64,000 nucleotides of DNA from Erythrobacter donghaensis (GCF_002155425.1 NZ_MUYG01000011.1:847944-911943); one strand, 5' to 3'. Counted from the first letter of the stretch, positions 7,872-16,609 are shown. A program made the numbers and translations. Notes: generated by a model from the letters alone, not told the origin.

Positions 7872-9233
7872 ATGCTGGCAATGTGGAGCAAGGCGCGCGA
7901 GTTGGCGGAGGCGACCCCGCCCGAGCGCAATCGCTGGGTGGATTTTCTGCGCGCGGTTTCGATTCTGGCGGTGGTGTTCGGCCACTGGCTGATGGCCGGG
8001 CTCTACGTCAACGAGGCGGGGGAATTGACGCGCGGCGACCTGCTCTCGGTCTCGCAATGGGCGCATTGGCTGACCTGGGGCTTTCAGGTGATGCCGGTGT
8101 TCTTCCTCGTCGGCGGCTATTCCAACTCCGTGAGCTGGGGCGCGGTGACGCGCAAGGCGGCGCCGGAGCAGGCGGGCGTCTATCGTGATTGGCTGGCGAG
8201 CCGGGTGCAGCGGCTGATCACGCCGACCTTTCCGGTGCTGCTGCTATGGGCCGCGCTGGCGCTGATCCTGACGCAGGTGGGCCTGCCGCGCGAACAGATT
8301 CGCATGGCGACCGAGGCGGCGCTGATCCCGGTCTGGTTCCTCGCGGTCTATCTGCTGGTCACCGCCTGCACGCCGGTGATGTTCCGGGCGTGGAATCGCT
8401 TCGGCTGGGCGAGCTTTGCGGTGTTCATCCCGCTGGCGGTGCTGACCGACTGGCTGACCTTCACCGCTGGGGTGCCGTGGGTCAACTTCACCAACTTCCT
8501 TTGGGTCTTCCTCGCGGTGCACCAGCTGGGCTTCGCATGGCGCGCGGGCAAGTTCGACAATCGCTGGCTCGCATGGGCTTGGTTCGCGGTCGGCCTTGCG
8601 GTGCTGGTGCGGATCACGGCTTTCGGCTTCTACCCCGTCTCGATGGTGAGCGCGCCGGGCGGCTTTTCCAACTCGCTCCCGCCGACGGTGGCGCTGCTGG
8701 CGCTCGGGATGGTGCAGGTCGGGCTGGTGCTGGCGCTCGAGCCGCTGGGGCGGCGGATGCTCGCCAATGTCCGCCTGTGGACCGCTACGGTGCTGATGAA
8801 CGGGATGATCATGACGGTCTTCCTGTGGCACCTCACCGCCTTTGTGCTGGTGATGACGGTCGCCTGGCTGGGGCTTGGCGGGGCGGGGCTTGATACGGTG
8901 CCGGGGAGCGCGGCGTGGTGGGCCTCGCGCCCGCTGTGGCTGGGGCTCTACATCCTCGCGCTGCTGCCGATGATCGCAATCTTCGCGCGGCATGAGCGCA
9001 GCTTCGGCCCGATCCGCGGCGGGCGCACCGTGCCGCGGCTGCGGGCGGTGCTGGGTGTGGTCGCGATCTGCGCAGGCTTGGGGGCGACCGCGGGGCTCAC
9101 CATCGCCAGCCCCGAGGGCGTTACCGGCGTGCGGCTGTGGGTGATCGCGCTCGTGCTGGTAGGCGCGGCGCTGATGGGCTTCGGCCCGGTCTACCGCCCC
9201 CGCAACCGCCCCGGGCTGCCCGAGGCGGGTTAG
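7872..9233 (+). CDS. Membrane acyltransferase (acyltransferase 3 / OafA-like)
   Basis: A 453-residue integral membrane protein with about 10 hydrophobic segments. The beginning, ERNRWVDFLRAVSILAVVFG, is the signature first helix of acyltransferase family 3, with the R/H residues (FLRA, FGHW) that face the acyl donor. Members O-acylate sugars or lipids of the envelope; the acceptor cannot be inferred. Start chosen at ATG 7872, with AGGGG just upstream; the frame is open further back to 7770 and a second ATG lies at 7881. It overlaps the end of cfa by four bases on the opposite strand. The family call is firm, the substrate unknown. Confidence 0.82.
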   Translation: MLAMWSKARELAEATPPERNRWVDFLRAVSILAVVFGHWLMAGLYVNEAGELTRGDLLSVSQWAHWLTWGFQVMPVFFLVGGYSNSVSWGAVTRKAAPEQAGVYRDWLASRVQRLITPTFPVLLLWAALALILTQVGLPREQIRMATEAALIPVWFLAVYLLVTACTPVMFRAWNRFGWASFAVFIPLAVLTDWLTFTAGVPWVNFTNFLWVFLAVHQLGFAWRAGKFDNRWLAWAWFAVGLAVLVRITAFGFYPVSMVSAPGGFSNSLPPTVALLALGMVQVGLVLALEPLGRRMLANVRLWTATVLMNGMIMTVFLWHLTAFVLVMTVAWLGLGGAGLDTVPGSAAWWASRPLWLGLYILALLPMIAIFARHERSFGPIRGGRTVPRLRAVLGVVAICAGLGATAGLTIASPEGVTGVRLWVIALVLVGAALMGFGPVYRPRNRPGLPEAG

Positions 9234-10456
9234 CTCCCGATCAGATAGTCCCGCGTGATCGGCAGGGCGTTGCGGTTGCGGACATACTGGATCTGGTAAT
9301 TGCCCATGCCGCCATGCTCGAACACGGTGGCGGCGCCTGCGAGATAGAAGGTCCACATCCGGAAGAACTTCTCGTCATAGAGCGCGACGATCTTTTCGCG
9401 GTGCTCCATGCAGTTGGCATACCACTGGCGGATCGTCTTGGCGTAGTGCAGCCGCAGCGTCTCGACATCGGTCGCGATCAGGCGGAATTTCTCCGAGGCG
9501 GCGACGGTTTCCGACAGGGCGGGGATGTAGCCGCCGGGGAAGACATATTTGCGGGTGAAGGCGTCGGTCGTCCCCGGCCCGCCGAAGCGCCCAATCGTGT
9601 GGAGCAGCATAACCCCGTCATCGGCAAGGATCTGCGCGCAGGCCTGAAAGAAGGTCTCGAACTGCGCGCGCCCGACGTGTTCGAACATCCCGACCGAGAC
9701 GATCCGGTCGAAGCGGCGACCTGACGCGGCGGTGTCGCGGTAGTCCTCGAGCAGGATCGTCACCTTGTCGGCGACCCCCGCATCGCGCGCCCGCTGGCGG
9801 GCGAGCGCGGCCTGTTCTTCGGACAGGGTGATGCCGGTGACATGGACATCGTGATGCTTGGCGAGATGGATTGCCATCCCGCCCCAGCCACAGCCGATGT
9901 CGAGCACCTCCTGCCCCGCCGACAGATGCAGCTTGCGCGCGATATGCTTGAGCTTCGCTTCCTGTGCCCCGGCGAGCGTGGTCACGCCCTCGGGCCAATA
10001 GGCGCAGGAATATTGCCAATGCTCATTGTCGAGCATCAGCGCGTAGAGATCGTTGCCGATGTCATAGTGATGCGCGACGTTCTTCTTCGAACCCACGTGG
10101 TTGTTGATCTGCTCGGCGGCGAAGCTGGCTTTGTTGATCAGCCGCTTGAGCGTGCTCGGCGGGCCGATATCGCCGCCCTTGTCCCACGGGTTGTTCGACC
10201 GCAGCAGGCTGACAAGGCCCATCACGTCGCCTTCCTCGATCAGCAGGCGGCCATCGATGAAGGCCTCCGCCGCGCCGAGCCGCGGGTCCATCAGGATGTC
10301 GCGCGGCACCTTGGCGTCGGTGAAGCGCAGCACGATTTCCGGGAAGCCCTCCGCAGAAGTGCCATAGGTGCTGACGCTGCCGTCAGAAAAGACGATGCCG
10401 AGGCGGCCCTGCTTCACGGCGCGGGAAAGGAAACGGTCGAGGAGAGGCTTGCTCAT
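9230..10456 (-). CDS. cfa: Cyclopropane-fatty-acyl-phospholipid synthase family methyltransferase
   Basis: A 408-residue SAM-dependent enzyme that adds a methylene bridge to unsaturated acyl chains of membrane phospholipids. The N-terminal part (about 1-110) is the lipid-binding region. It is followed by KKNVAHHYDIGNDLYALML, typical of the family, SAM motif I VLDIGCGWGGMAIHLA, and SVGMFEHVGRAQFETFF with the conserved glutamate. C-terminal YIPALSETV and HYAKTIRQWYANC also match. ATG 10456 has AAAGGAG four bases upstream; longer readings up to 10702 lose family similarity. The gene is divergent from the DUF1801 gene. Confidence 0.93.
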   Translation of the reverse strand: MSKPLLDRFLSRAVKQGRLGIVFSDGSVSTYGTSAEGFPEIVLRFTDAKVPRDILMDPRLGAAEAFIDGRLLIEEGDVMGLVSLLRSNNPWDKGGDIGPPSTLKRLINKASFAAEQINNHVGSKKNVAHHYDIGNDLYALMLDNEHWQYSCAYWPEGVTTLAGAQEAKLKHIARKLHLSAGQEVLDIGCGWGGMAIHLAKHHDVHVTGITLSEEQAALARQRARDAGVADKVTILLEDYRDTAASGRRFDRIVSVGMFEHVGRAQFETFFQACAQILADDGVMLLHTIGRFGGPGTTDAFTRKYVFPGGYIPALSETVAASEKFRLIATDVETLRLHYAKTIRQWYANCMEHREKIVALYDEKFFRMWTFYLAGAATVFEHGGMGNYQIQYVRNRNALPITRDYLIGS

Positions 10457-10547
10457 GGGGCTCCTTTCTAGGATGCTGAAATGCCAGCTAAGGCAAGGCG
10501 CGCGGCTTGCGCAAGACGCGGGTCGGCGAGACGAGGGGGGGAGTGGC

Positions 10548-10988
10548 ATGGCAGAGGCAAAAACCACTATTACCGACGTTGCGGTCGAGGATTTTCTCGC
10601 CAGCGTCGTGCCGCCGGCCAAGGCGGAAGAGGGCAGGGTGCTCGACGCGCTGTTCCGCAAGGTCACTGGCAAGGTGCCCAGAATGTGGGGCCCCACCATC
10701 ATCGGCTACGGCGAATACCGCACCACCTATGACAGTGGGCGCGAAGTCCACTGGATGCGCAGTGGCTTTTCCCCGCGCAAGGCCAAGCATTCGCTCTACT
10801 TCATGGGCGGTTATTGCGACGCGGACACAGGCACGGCGCGCGAGGCGAAGCTGGCGCGGCTGGGGAAATATTCGCGCGGCGCGAGCTGCCTCTATGTGAA
10901 CAAGCTCGCCGATATCGACCTCGCCGTGCTCGAGGAGATCATCGCGGAGGACTGGGCGGCGATGCAGAAGATCTACCCCGACAGCTAG
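10548..10988 (+). CDS. DUF1801 domain protein
   Basis: A 146-residue cytoplasmic protein. The segment MWGPTIIGYGEYRTTYDSGR followed by SGFSPRKAKHSLYFMGGY is the DUF1801 (YdhG-like) pattern; the biochemical role of the family is not established. ATG 10548 has a purine-rich GGGGGGGAG upstream. Its end overlaps the molybdopterin oxidoreductase gene by four bases, tail to tail. Start and family are well supported, function is not. Confidence 0.85.
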   Translation: MAEAKTTITDVAVEDFLASVVPPAKAEEGRVLDALFRKVTGKVPRMWGPTIIGYGEYRTTYDSGREVHWMRSGFSPRKAKHSLYFMGGYCDADTGTAREAKLARLGKYSRGASCLYVNKLADIDLAVLEEIIAEDWAAMQKIYPDS

Positions 10989-11734
10989 ATCCCCGCATAC
11001 CACTGGTATCCGGCGGTATCTTCCCAGAACCCGCCCTTGCCGTCGCCGATATCCGCGAAGCTGGCGACCGCCTCGATCGCCTTGACGTATTTCGCCTGCT
11101 TGTAGCCCAGCTGCCGCTCGATCCGCATCCTGAGCGGTGCGCCGTTCTTCTCAGGCAGCGGCTCGCCGTTGAGGCTGTGGGCGATGATCGTTTGCGGGTG
11201 ATAGGCGTCGACCATGTCGATGCTCTCGTAATAGTCGCGGCCGTAGAGCACGTCGGCGCAGCGGAAGACGATGAACTTCGCGCTCTCCTTCACCTTCGCG
11301 GCATCCAGCAGCGCGGCAAGCTGCGGCCCCTGCCATTCGCCGATCGCGCTCCAGCCCTCGACACAGTCGTGGCGGGTGATCTGGGTGCGCTGGGGCAGGG
11401 CCTTTACCTCGTCGAGCGTCAGCGCCAGCGGCTTCTCCACCAGCCCGCGCACCTCGAGCCGCCAATCGGGGAAGCCCCCGGCCAGCTGCGCCTTGTAGAA
11501 CGGATCCTCGACCGTGACCGAGCCATTGCCGCGGAAGGTGGGCGAGCGTTCGGCGCGGGTGTATTCGGGGGCCAGCCCCTGCTTGCCCGCCAGCGCGCGG
11601 TGGAGCGTGCGGTGGCCATCCTCCGCCGCGTCGAACAGCGTCTTTGCGCTCTCGCTCTGGTTGATCTTGGCGCAGGCCGAGGCGGACAGGGCCGCCATCC
11701 CGGCAAGCAGCGAACGGCGCGGCAGATCAACCAT
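10985..11734 (-). CDS. Small molybdopterin-dependent oxidoreductase (MsrP/sulfite-oxidase fold)
   Basis: A 249-residue protein with the molybdopterin-binding fold of YedY/MsrP and sulfite oxidases. The likely molybdenum-ligating cysteine is Cys124 in TRHDCVEGWSAIGEW, and ALTLDEVKALP precedes it as in relatives. The N-terminus has a twin-arginine stretch (PRRSLLAGMAAL) ending in ASAC (Cys21), so it may be a Tat-exported lipoprotein. The downstream cluster partner in transcription order is itself the last gene: the cytochrome b gene ends eight bases inside this start. The pair resembles MsrPQ-like periplasmic enzyme plus haem membrane donor, though the electron donor is a b-type cytochrome of another family. 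Substrate not known. Confidence 0.85.
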   Translation of the reverse strand: MVDLPRRSLLAGMAALSASACAKINQSESAKTLFDAAEDGHRTLHRALAGKQGLAPEYTRAERSPTFRGNGSVTVEDPFYKAQLAGGFPDWRLEVRGLVEKPLALTLDEVKALPQRTQITRHDCVEGWSAIGEWQGPQLAALLDAAKVKESAKFIVFRCADVLYGRDYYESIDMVDAYHPQTIIAHSLNGEPLPEKNGAPLRMRIERQLGYKQAKYVKAIEAVASFADIGDGKGGFWEDTAGYQWYAGI

Positions 11735-12458
11735 GGCTGGGCTCTCCTTCGAGAACGGGTTCGGTGGCGGGGGCGGGTTGAGGCGCTTCGGTTTCGCTTT
11801 CCACGCGCTTGCCGCCGGTGATCATGCCGAGGATCAGCCGCCAGTCGGCCAGCGCGAGCAGGAGATGGATGACGAAGAAGCCGAAGATTGCCCAGGCAGC
11901 GATAAAGTGCAGCGAGCGCGCGCTCTGGCGGCCGCCCAGCACCTCAAGCAGCCAGGGCGCCACCGCCTGAAAGCCCGGACTGATCGCAAGGCCGGTGAAC
12001 AGCATCAGCGGCATCAGCACCCCGAACACCATGCCGTAGAGGATTTTCTGCACCGGGTTATAGCCATGCGCCGCCGCCCCGGGCCCGTGTGCCTTGAGCG
12101 AGGCGATCACCGCACTCGGCGTCCAGTCGCGCGGCGTGGTGGTGAGATCGCGGCGGAAGTGCCCGTTCACCAGCATCGCGATCCAGATGAAGGCCAGCCC
12201 CAGCCCGAACGGCCAGGCCATGGTGATGTGCCAGTCACGCGCGATCGCGAGGTTGTAATATTGCGGGATCGTCGACCATGCCGGGAACTTGATGACGCTG
12301 AGCCACGCATCGCGCGGATCGAAGCCATAATCGCCCCAGTAGAGATAGCGGTGGGCATTGGAAATGTTCAGCCCGGTCATGAACAGCACGATGATCGATA
12401 CGGCGTTGACCCAGTGCCACAGCCTTGTCGATAGCGCGTGTTGCTTCCTCGTTTTCAT
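11727..12458 (-). CDS. Cytochrome b561-type membrane subunit
   Basis: A 243-residue membrane protein with about five helices. The first, RLWHWVNAVSIIVLFMTGLN, and later histidines (IARDWHITMAW, SLHFIAAWAIFGFFVIHLLL) fit the di-haem cytochrome b of formate dehydrogenase gamma / thiosulfate reductase type. It would pass electrons from quinol to, or from, the periplasmic molybdenum protein whose gene overlaps its 3' end by eight bases. Its own start overlaps the stop of the SDR gene by four bases, so the three are probably one operon. The Pro/Glu-rich C-terminal tail is probably cytoplasmic or unstructured. Confidence 0.85.
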   Translation of the reverse strand: MKTRKQHALSTRLWHWVNAVSIIVLFMTGLNISNAHRYLYWGDYGFDPRDAWLSVIKFPAWSTIPQYYNLAIARDWHITMAWPFGLGLAFIWIAMLVNGHFRRDLTTTPRDWTPSAVIASLKAHGPGAAAHGYNPVQKILYGMVFGVLMPLMLFTGLAISPGFQAVAPWLLEVLGGRQSARSLHFIAAWAIFGFFVIHLLLALADWRLILGMITGGKRVESETEAPQPAPATEPVLEGEPSHG

Positions 12459-13255
12459 GCAATCGCCCCCCTGGCGTCTTCGCGTGCCAGCCAGATCACG
12501 TCGCGCGGCTGGTCCATCAGGTGCTGGCCGCTGTCGATGAACAGGCTTTGTCCGGTTTCGAGCGCGCCTCCGGCGAGGAACAGCGCGGCCTCGGCAATTT
12601 CGTCGGCCCCGGTCTTGCGGCGCAGCAGATTCAGCCGGTGGGAGATTTCGGTCTCCTCCTCGCGCTGGTCGTGGCTGGCAAGGATCGCGCCGGGCGCAAT
12701 GCCATAGGCGCGCACTTCGGGATCGGTAACGCCCTTCGCCAGCATCCCGATGGTGGCTGCCAGCGCGTGCTTGGACATGGTGTAGCTGAAGAAATCGGGG
12801 TTGGTGTTGGCGATCTTCATGTCGGTGACATTGATCACGCTGCGCACGCCCGCGCCTTTGGTGGTGTGGGCGATGAAGGCCTGAGCGATCCGGGCCGGGG
12901 CGAGCGCATTCACTTGCATCGCCGCCCGGTTCGTTGCCGGATCCAATGCGGTTACACCGTCATAATCGAAAACCGAGGCCGAATTGACGAGGCAGCGCCA
13001 GCCCGGCAGCCGCGCCGCGAGCGTGGTAACGGCGGCAACGGCGGCGTCATCGTTGGCAAGATCGAAGCCGATGGTCTCGGCAGAAGGCAGGCTAGCGGCG
13101 AGCGAATCCGCTTCGTCGGCGCTGGCGCGGTAATGGATCACGCAATGCCATCCGGCGGCAGCGAAGCGCCGGATGATTGCCGCGCCGATACGGGTCGCCC
13201 CGCCGGTCACGAGAACGGCGGGGCGGAATTCGGGCGCTGCGGTCATGTCGGGCAT
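12455..13255 (-). CDS. Short-chain dehydrogenase/reductase, pteridine-reductase-like
   Basis: A 266-residue Rossmann-fold oxidoreductase. The cofactor loop is VTGGATRIGAAIIRRF, with an Arg after the glycines that favours NADPH. The catalytic pair is Tyr and Lys in FFSYTMSKHAL. The segment LVNSASVFDYD resembles the NAS-x-F pattern of FolM/pteridine reductases, so reduction of a pterin is possible. First gene of the predicted operon with the cytochrome b and molybdenum protein; a pterin link to a molybdopterin enzyme is tempting but unproven. ATG at 13255 or 13246 are both possible. Confidence 0.85.
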   Translation of the reverse strand: MPDMTAAPEFRPAVLVTGGATRIGAAIIRRFAAAGWHCVIHYRASADEADSLAASLPSAETIGFDLANDDAAVAAVTTLAARLPGWRCLVNSASVFDYDGVTALDPATNRAAMQVNALAPARIAQAFIAHTTKGAGVRSVINVTDMKIANTNPDFFSYTMSKHALAATIGMLAKGVTDPEVRAYGIAPGAILASHDQREEETEISHRLNLLRRKTGADEIAEAALFLAGGALETGQSLFIDSGQHLMDQPRDVIWLAREDARGAIA

Positions 13256-13330
13256 GACGCAGCGCTAACAGGGCAGGGGCTGCGCTTCAATCGGGGAGCG
13301 CCGCGCGGCCCTCTCCCGATCAGCGGCGCA

Positions 13331-13702
13331 TCAGCGACAACGCAGCTCGCCCCGGTCGATTTCACGGCCAAGCAGGCCGCCACCGATCGCGCCAAGCAGG
13401 GTGCCGACGCTGCGATCGCCGCGGGTGTCGATGGTGCGACCCAGCAGCGCTCCGACACCCGCGCCGATCACCAGACCGGTAGTGCCGTTGTCGCGGCGGC
13501 AGTAGTAGCGGTCACCATCGCGCCAGATCCGGTCGCCGCGCGAGAGGCGACGCGGTTCGTAGTAGCGGCCACGCGAATCGTAGATGCGGTCCTTGTCCCG
13601 CTTGCCCCACGCCTTGGCGTGGCGCGGCGGATCAGCCTGCGCCGGAGCCGCCATCGGCAGGGTCATCGCAGTGGCGGCGAGAATGAGAGCAATCTTCTTC
13701 AT
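13331..13702 (-). CDS. Exported glycine-zipper protein, copy 1
   Basis: A 123-residue protein with a Sec signal peptide (MKKIALILAATAMTLPMAAP, cut after AQA). A basic middle follows (RGRYYEPRRLSRGDRIWRDG). The C-terminal glycine-zipper hairpin has two Gly-rich segments, LVIGAGVGALLGRTID and LLGAIGGGLLGREID, as in 2TM glycine-zipper outer-membrane or periplasmic proteins. ATG 13702 has AAAGGA upstream. It is the shorter of two tandem paralogues; the last 50 residues are nearly identical to those of the next gene. Confidence 0.82.
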   Translation of the reverse strand: MKKIALILAATAMTLPMAAPAQADPPRHAKAWGKRDKDRIYDSRGRYYEPRRLSRGDRIWRDGDRYYCRRDNGTTGLVIGAGVGALLGRTIDTRGDRSVGTLLGAIGGGLLGREIDRGELRCR

Positions 13703-13799
13703 GACAGGTCCTTTCGGTGTGTCTGCATTGGGAAGGTTAACCGGGCTGACGGCGCGAGGGTTCCATCACAAGGGGAGCCCGTCGCGCCGCCGCCACGGC

Positions 13800-14255
13800 T
13801 CAGCGGCAGCGGGCTTCGCCGCGGTCGATTTCACGGCCGAGGAGGCCGCCGCCGATCGCACCGAGCAGGGTGCCGAGGCTGCGATCGCCGCGGGTGTCGA
13901 TAGTCCGACCGAGCAGCGCGCCGCCGACCGCACCGACCACTAGGCCAGTGGTGCCATTGTCACGGCGGCAGTAATAGCGCCCGTCATTGCCGCGCCACAC
14001 GCGGTCACGGCGGCTCAGACGACGCTCGCGCTGCCAGTCGCGGCGGTCGCGGCGGTCTTCGCGCCAGTCGCGACGGTCGCGGCGATCGCGCCAGTCGTCG
14101 CGGTCATAGGCGGCGACCTGGTCGAACGACACGGCGCTGTTGTTGAAGCTGGCGAAGATCGGCGCGGGCGCGGCGGGGAGTTCGGCGGCCTGCGCGGGTG
14201 CGGTAGCGGCGGCCATCGAACCGGCGGCGGCGGCGATCAGGATGAGGTTCTTCAT
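13800..14255 (-). CDS. Exported glycine-zipper protein, copy 2
   Basis: A 151-residue paralogue of the preceding gene. ATG 14255 has AAGGAAA upstream and gives the signal peptide MKNLILIAAAAGSMAAATAP; the longer frame to 14588 is not needed. The mature protein has an insert of repeated D-R-R-D-W units (about residues 48-80, such as WRDRRDRRDWREDRRDRRDW), highly charged, before the zipper pair LVVGAVGGALLGRTID and LLGAIGGGLLGREID. The role is unknown; relatives affect envelope integrity. Upstream, 14256-14397 holds nothing I can assign beyond its promoter. Confidence 0.82.
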   Translation of the reverse strand: MKNLILIAAAAGSMAAATAPAQAAELPAAPAPIFASFNNSAVSFDQVAAYDRDDWRDRRDRRDWREDRRDRRDWQRERRLSRRDRVWRGNDGRYYCRRDNGTTGLVVGAVGGALLGRTIDTRGDRSLGTLLGAIGGGLLGREIDRGEARCR

Positions 14256-14397
14256 GGTCGTTTCCTTGTATCGGCGTATTGGCTCCCCGATTGGAGCGAC
14301 CCCGTTTTCGTTCAGGTTGCGAGAACCCACGATGAACGGCGATGTCAGGAAAACGGCAGAATTGTTCAGAAAGCGGGCTTGCGGGATGAACCGTGGC

Positions 14398-15039
14398 TCA
14401 GCCGCGCCGGGCTGCGGCTTTGGCGCGCAGGCGCGGGGTGAGCGTCTCCAGCGCCGCCAGTTCGGCGAACTCGGCGGGGCTCGCCTTGCCCGCCACCAGC
14501 GCCCGGAATGCCCGCGCGACGTTCCATTCGCCTGCTCCGATCGCGACTCGTTCGAGCAGGTCTCCGGCCTGAACCTCGCCGGTCTCAATCACCCGGAGAT
14601 ACCACCCGCAGCGCCCGGTCGCGACGATCTGCGCGACCATGCCCTTGTGGCCAAAGCGGTGCTCGATCTTCCAGCACGGCTGGCGCGGCTGGCTCACCTC
14701 GACCAGCGCGGTTCCGAGCCGGAAGCGGTCGCCGATATGCACCATCTCTTCGGTGAGGCCTCGCACCGCGAGGTTCGAGCCGAAGCCGCCGGCCTCGTCC
14801 AGCGCGGGGTGATCGCCGATCTGGTCGCGCCACCACGCATGATGGTCGAGCGGGTAGAGATGCAGCGCCATCTCCGGCCCGCCATGCACCGTGCGATCAG
14901 CCTGCTCGTCAGGGGCGAGGCCCTCTTCGAGCACCTGCACCACGCCCTCGCGCGGACGCTTGGCAATGGCGCTGGTCTCCGCGCCATGGAAGGGGCGGGC
15001 GGTACCGGTGCAGACGGCCTCAATGGTCCAGATGGTCAT
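14398..15039 (-). CDS. MOSC domain protein (YiiM-like)
   Basis: A 213-residue protein starting at ATG 15039, which overlaps the stop of the methyltransferase gene by four bases; the longer frame reading into that gene is rejected. The core segments DRTVHGGPEMALHLYPLDHH, FGSNLAVRGL and ISQPRQPCWK-like VSQPRQPCWKIEHRFG, with the conserved cysteine, match the MOSC (molybdenum cofactor sulfurase C-terminal) domain and the YiiM subfamily. Such proteins use the molybdenum cofactor in detoxifying N-hydroxylated bases; that role here is inference. Translational coupling to the methyltransferase suggests joint expression. Confidence 0.85.
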   Translation of the reverse strand: MTIWTIEAVCTGTARPFHGAETSAIAKRPREGVVQVLEEGLAPDEQADRTVHGGPEMALHLYPLDHHAWWRDQIGDHPALDEAGGFGSNLAVRGLTEEMVHIGDRFRLGTALVEVSQPRQPCWKIEHRFGHKGMVAQIVATGRCGWYLRVIETGEVQAGDLLERVAIGAGEWNVARAFRALVAGKASPAEFAELAALETLTPRLRAKAAARRG

Positions 15040-15626
15040 GGTGTCCTCACCAGAAGATCGATCCAGTCGCGCTGCGTGCCGTCGCTGGCCTTGCCTGCGT
15101 AGGTCTCCTGCGACTCGATGATGAACCCGGCCGCTACGTAGGCCGCGATCAACCAATCGGCAGGGGGAAAATTGTGCAACCGGCCCAAGAGGTCGCGGCC
15201 TTCACCGTCGCCCAGCTTGTAGCTCGAAAAGAACCATCCGCCGGGCAGCAGCGCGCGGTGGATGCGGGCGAGCACATCGGGAAGCGCCGCGCGCGGGCAG
15301 TGCAGCAGGCTCGCATGGGCCCAGACGCCCGCATAGGCGGCCTCCGCTTCGAGTTCGTGGAACGCCATCACCCGTGCGCCGAGATTGAAGGCCTCGTTGG
15401 CGCGCTTCACGAGTGCAGGAGTGGCGTCGGTCGCATCGACGGCGAAACCGCGCTCGCGCATATGGGCCGCATCGCGCCCGCCGCCGCAGCCGAGTTCGAG
15501 CACCGCCGCGCCTGCCGGGAGCCGGCCAAGAAAGGCGTCGAGCTGGTGGCTATGTGCCTCGCCCGAATGGAACACCCAATGCGGCGCGTGGGCCTGGTAG
15601 AAGGCAATGGTCGCCGGGTCGATCAT
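15036..15626 (-). CDS. Class I SAM-dependent methyltransferase
   Basis: A 196-residue protein with SAM motif I AVLELGCGGGRDAAHM, an acidic end of the second strand (DATDATPAL) and the post-motif region LLPGGWFFSSYKLG. The fold is that of small-molecule or tellurite-resistance-like (TehB) methyltransferases; the target cannot be read from the sequence. It is the first gene of a two-gene unit with the MOSC gene, and starts 14 bases after the end of the hydrolase gene, so all three may be cotranscribed. Confidence 0.85.
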   Translation of the reverse strand: MIDPATIAFYQAHAPHWVFHSGEAHSHQLDAFLGRLPAGAAVLELGCGGGRDAAHMRERGFAVDATDATPALVKRANEAFNLGARVMAFHELEAEAAYAGVWAHASLLHCPRAALPDVLARIHRALLPGGWFFSSYKLGDGEGRDLLGRLHNFPPADWLIAAYVAAGFIIESQETYAGKASDGTQRDWIDLLVRTP

Positions 15627-15640
15627 CCTTCCAGATTAGT

Positions 15641-16609
15641 TCAATCCTTGAGATGCGCAGCAAAAAATTTGAGCGTCTCCGGCCAGATCACGTTCTGGGC
15701 GGCGACTTCTGCCGGAGTGGCATATTTGCTGGGGCTGCCGTCGCCTGAGAGGGAATGGCCCGCGTCGGTGAAGACCAGACTGACCGTCGGCAGGCCTGCA
15801 GCCGCGCGGCGTTCGGCAATATTCTGGGCCATTTCGCCTGAATTCCAGACGAGGTCGGCATCGCCGCCCGCGACCAACACGGGCTCGTCGATAATCTCGA
15901 CCGGGATGCGCGCGGCCACCGCGCGTTCGGGATTGGCATTGCGGCCATTGTCATGCGGAAGCCGCAGGCGCGGCCGCCCATCGGGGCCGGTCGGATTGGC
16001 GAATTCCTCACCCATTCCTTCATAGGGGACAAAGGGCAGCGGCTTGCCTTGCCAGCTGAAGGAGCTGGGGCGGATGCCGTCACCTACGCCCCAACCTTCC
16101 CAAACCACATCGGTAGGAACGATCGCGGCGATGGCGGCAAAACCATCGAGATACGCGCCGGCGAGCAGCGCGTATTCCGCACCCTTGGAGACGCCGTAGA
16201 TGCCGATGTCGCCTGCGCGGATGTCAGACCTCGCAGCGAGCCATGCGCGTGCGGTTCCGGCGCCTTCCACAGGGATTTCGGCAAAGGCGCGGGGCAAGGC
16301 GGGAAATTGCTGTGGCCGGTCCCCCCACGCGGGCGAATAATAGGGCACACCGAGAACGGCATAACCTTCGGCCAGGAAGCGCGGTGCGAGCCCCCGCACG
16401 CCGCGATCGCCGCCTTCGCTTCCGCCGAACAGAATGATGGCGGGGAAGGGACCGTCACCTTGCGGGGTCATCAGGAACGCACCGGGCAGCGCGTCTCCAA
16501 CCAGAATTTCGGACGTTGCTGGCGCCGCCGTCTCTTGCGCGCATACGGCGACCTCAAGAGCTGGAGCGAACGATAGGGCGATGGCTGCCAGAATGGGGCG
16601 AAGGCTCAT
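15641..16609 (-). CDS. Exported alpha/beta hydrolase (BAAT/acyl-CoA thioesterase C-terminal type)
   Basis: A 322-residue protein. ATG 16609 has AGGAG eight bases upstream and begins a signal peptide (MSLRPILAAIALSFAPALEV); the frame itself is open to 16654. The nucleophile elbow is YGVSKGAEYALL (G-x-S-x-G). AGHSLSGDG near the C-terminus supplies the histidine, and VLVAGGDADLVWN probably the acid. This pattern fits the C-terminal domain of bile-acid-CoA:amino acid acyltransferase/thioesterase relatives, of which sphingomonad genomes have secreted members. Substrate unknown. Confidence 0.82.
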   Translation of the reverse strand: MSLRPILAAIALSFAPALEVAVCAQETAAPATSEILVGDALPGAFLMTPQGDGPFPAIILFGGSEGGDRGVRGLAPRFLAEGYAVLGVPYYSPAWGDRPQQFPALPRAFAEIPVEGAGTARAWLAARSDIRAGDIGIYGVSKGAEYALLAGAYLDGFAAIAAIVPTDVVWEGWGVGDGIRPSSFSWQGKPLPFVPYEGMGEEFANPTGPDGRPRLRLPHDNGRNANPERAVAARIPVEIIDEPVLVAGGDADLVWNSGEMAQNIAERRAAAGLPTVSLVFTDAGHSLSGDGSPSKYATPAEVAAQNVIWPETLKFFAAHLKD

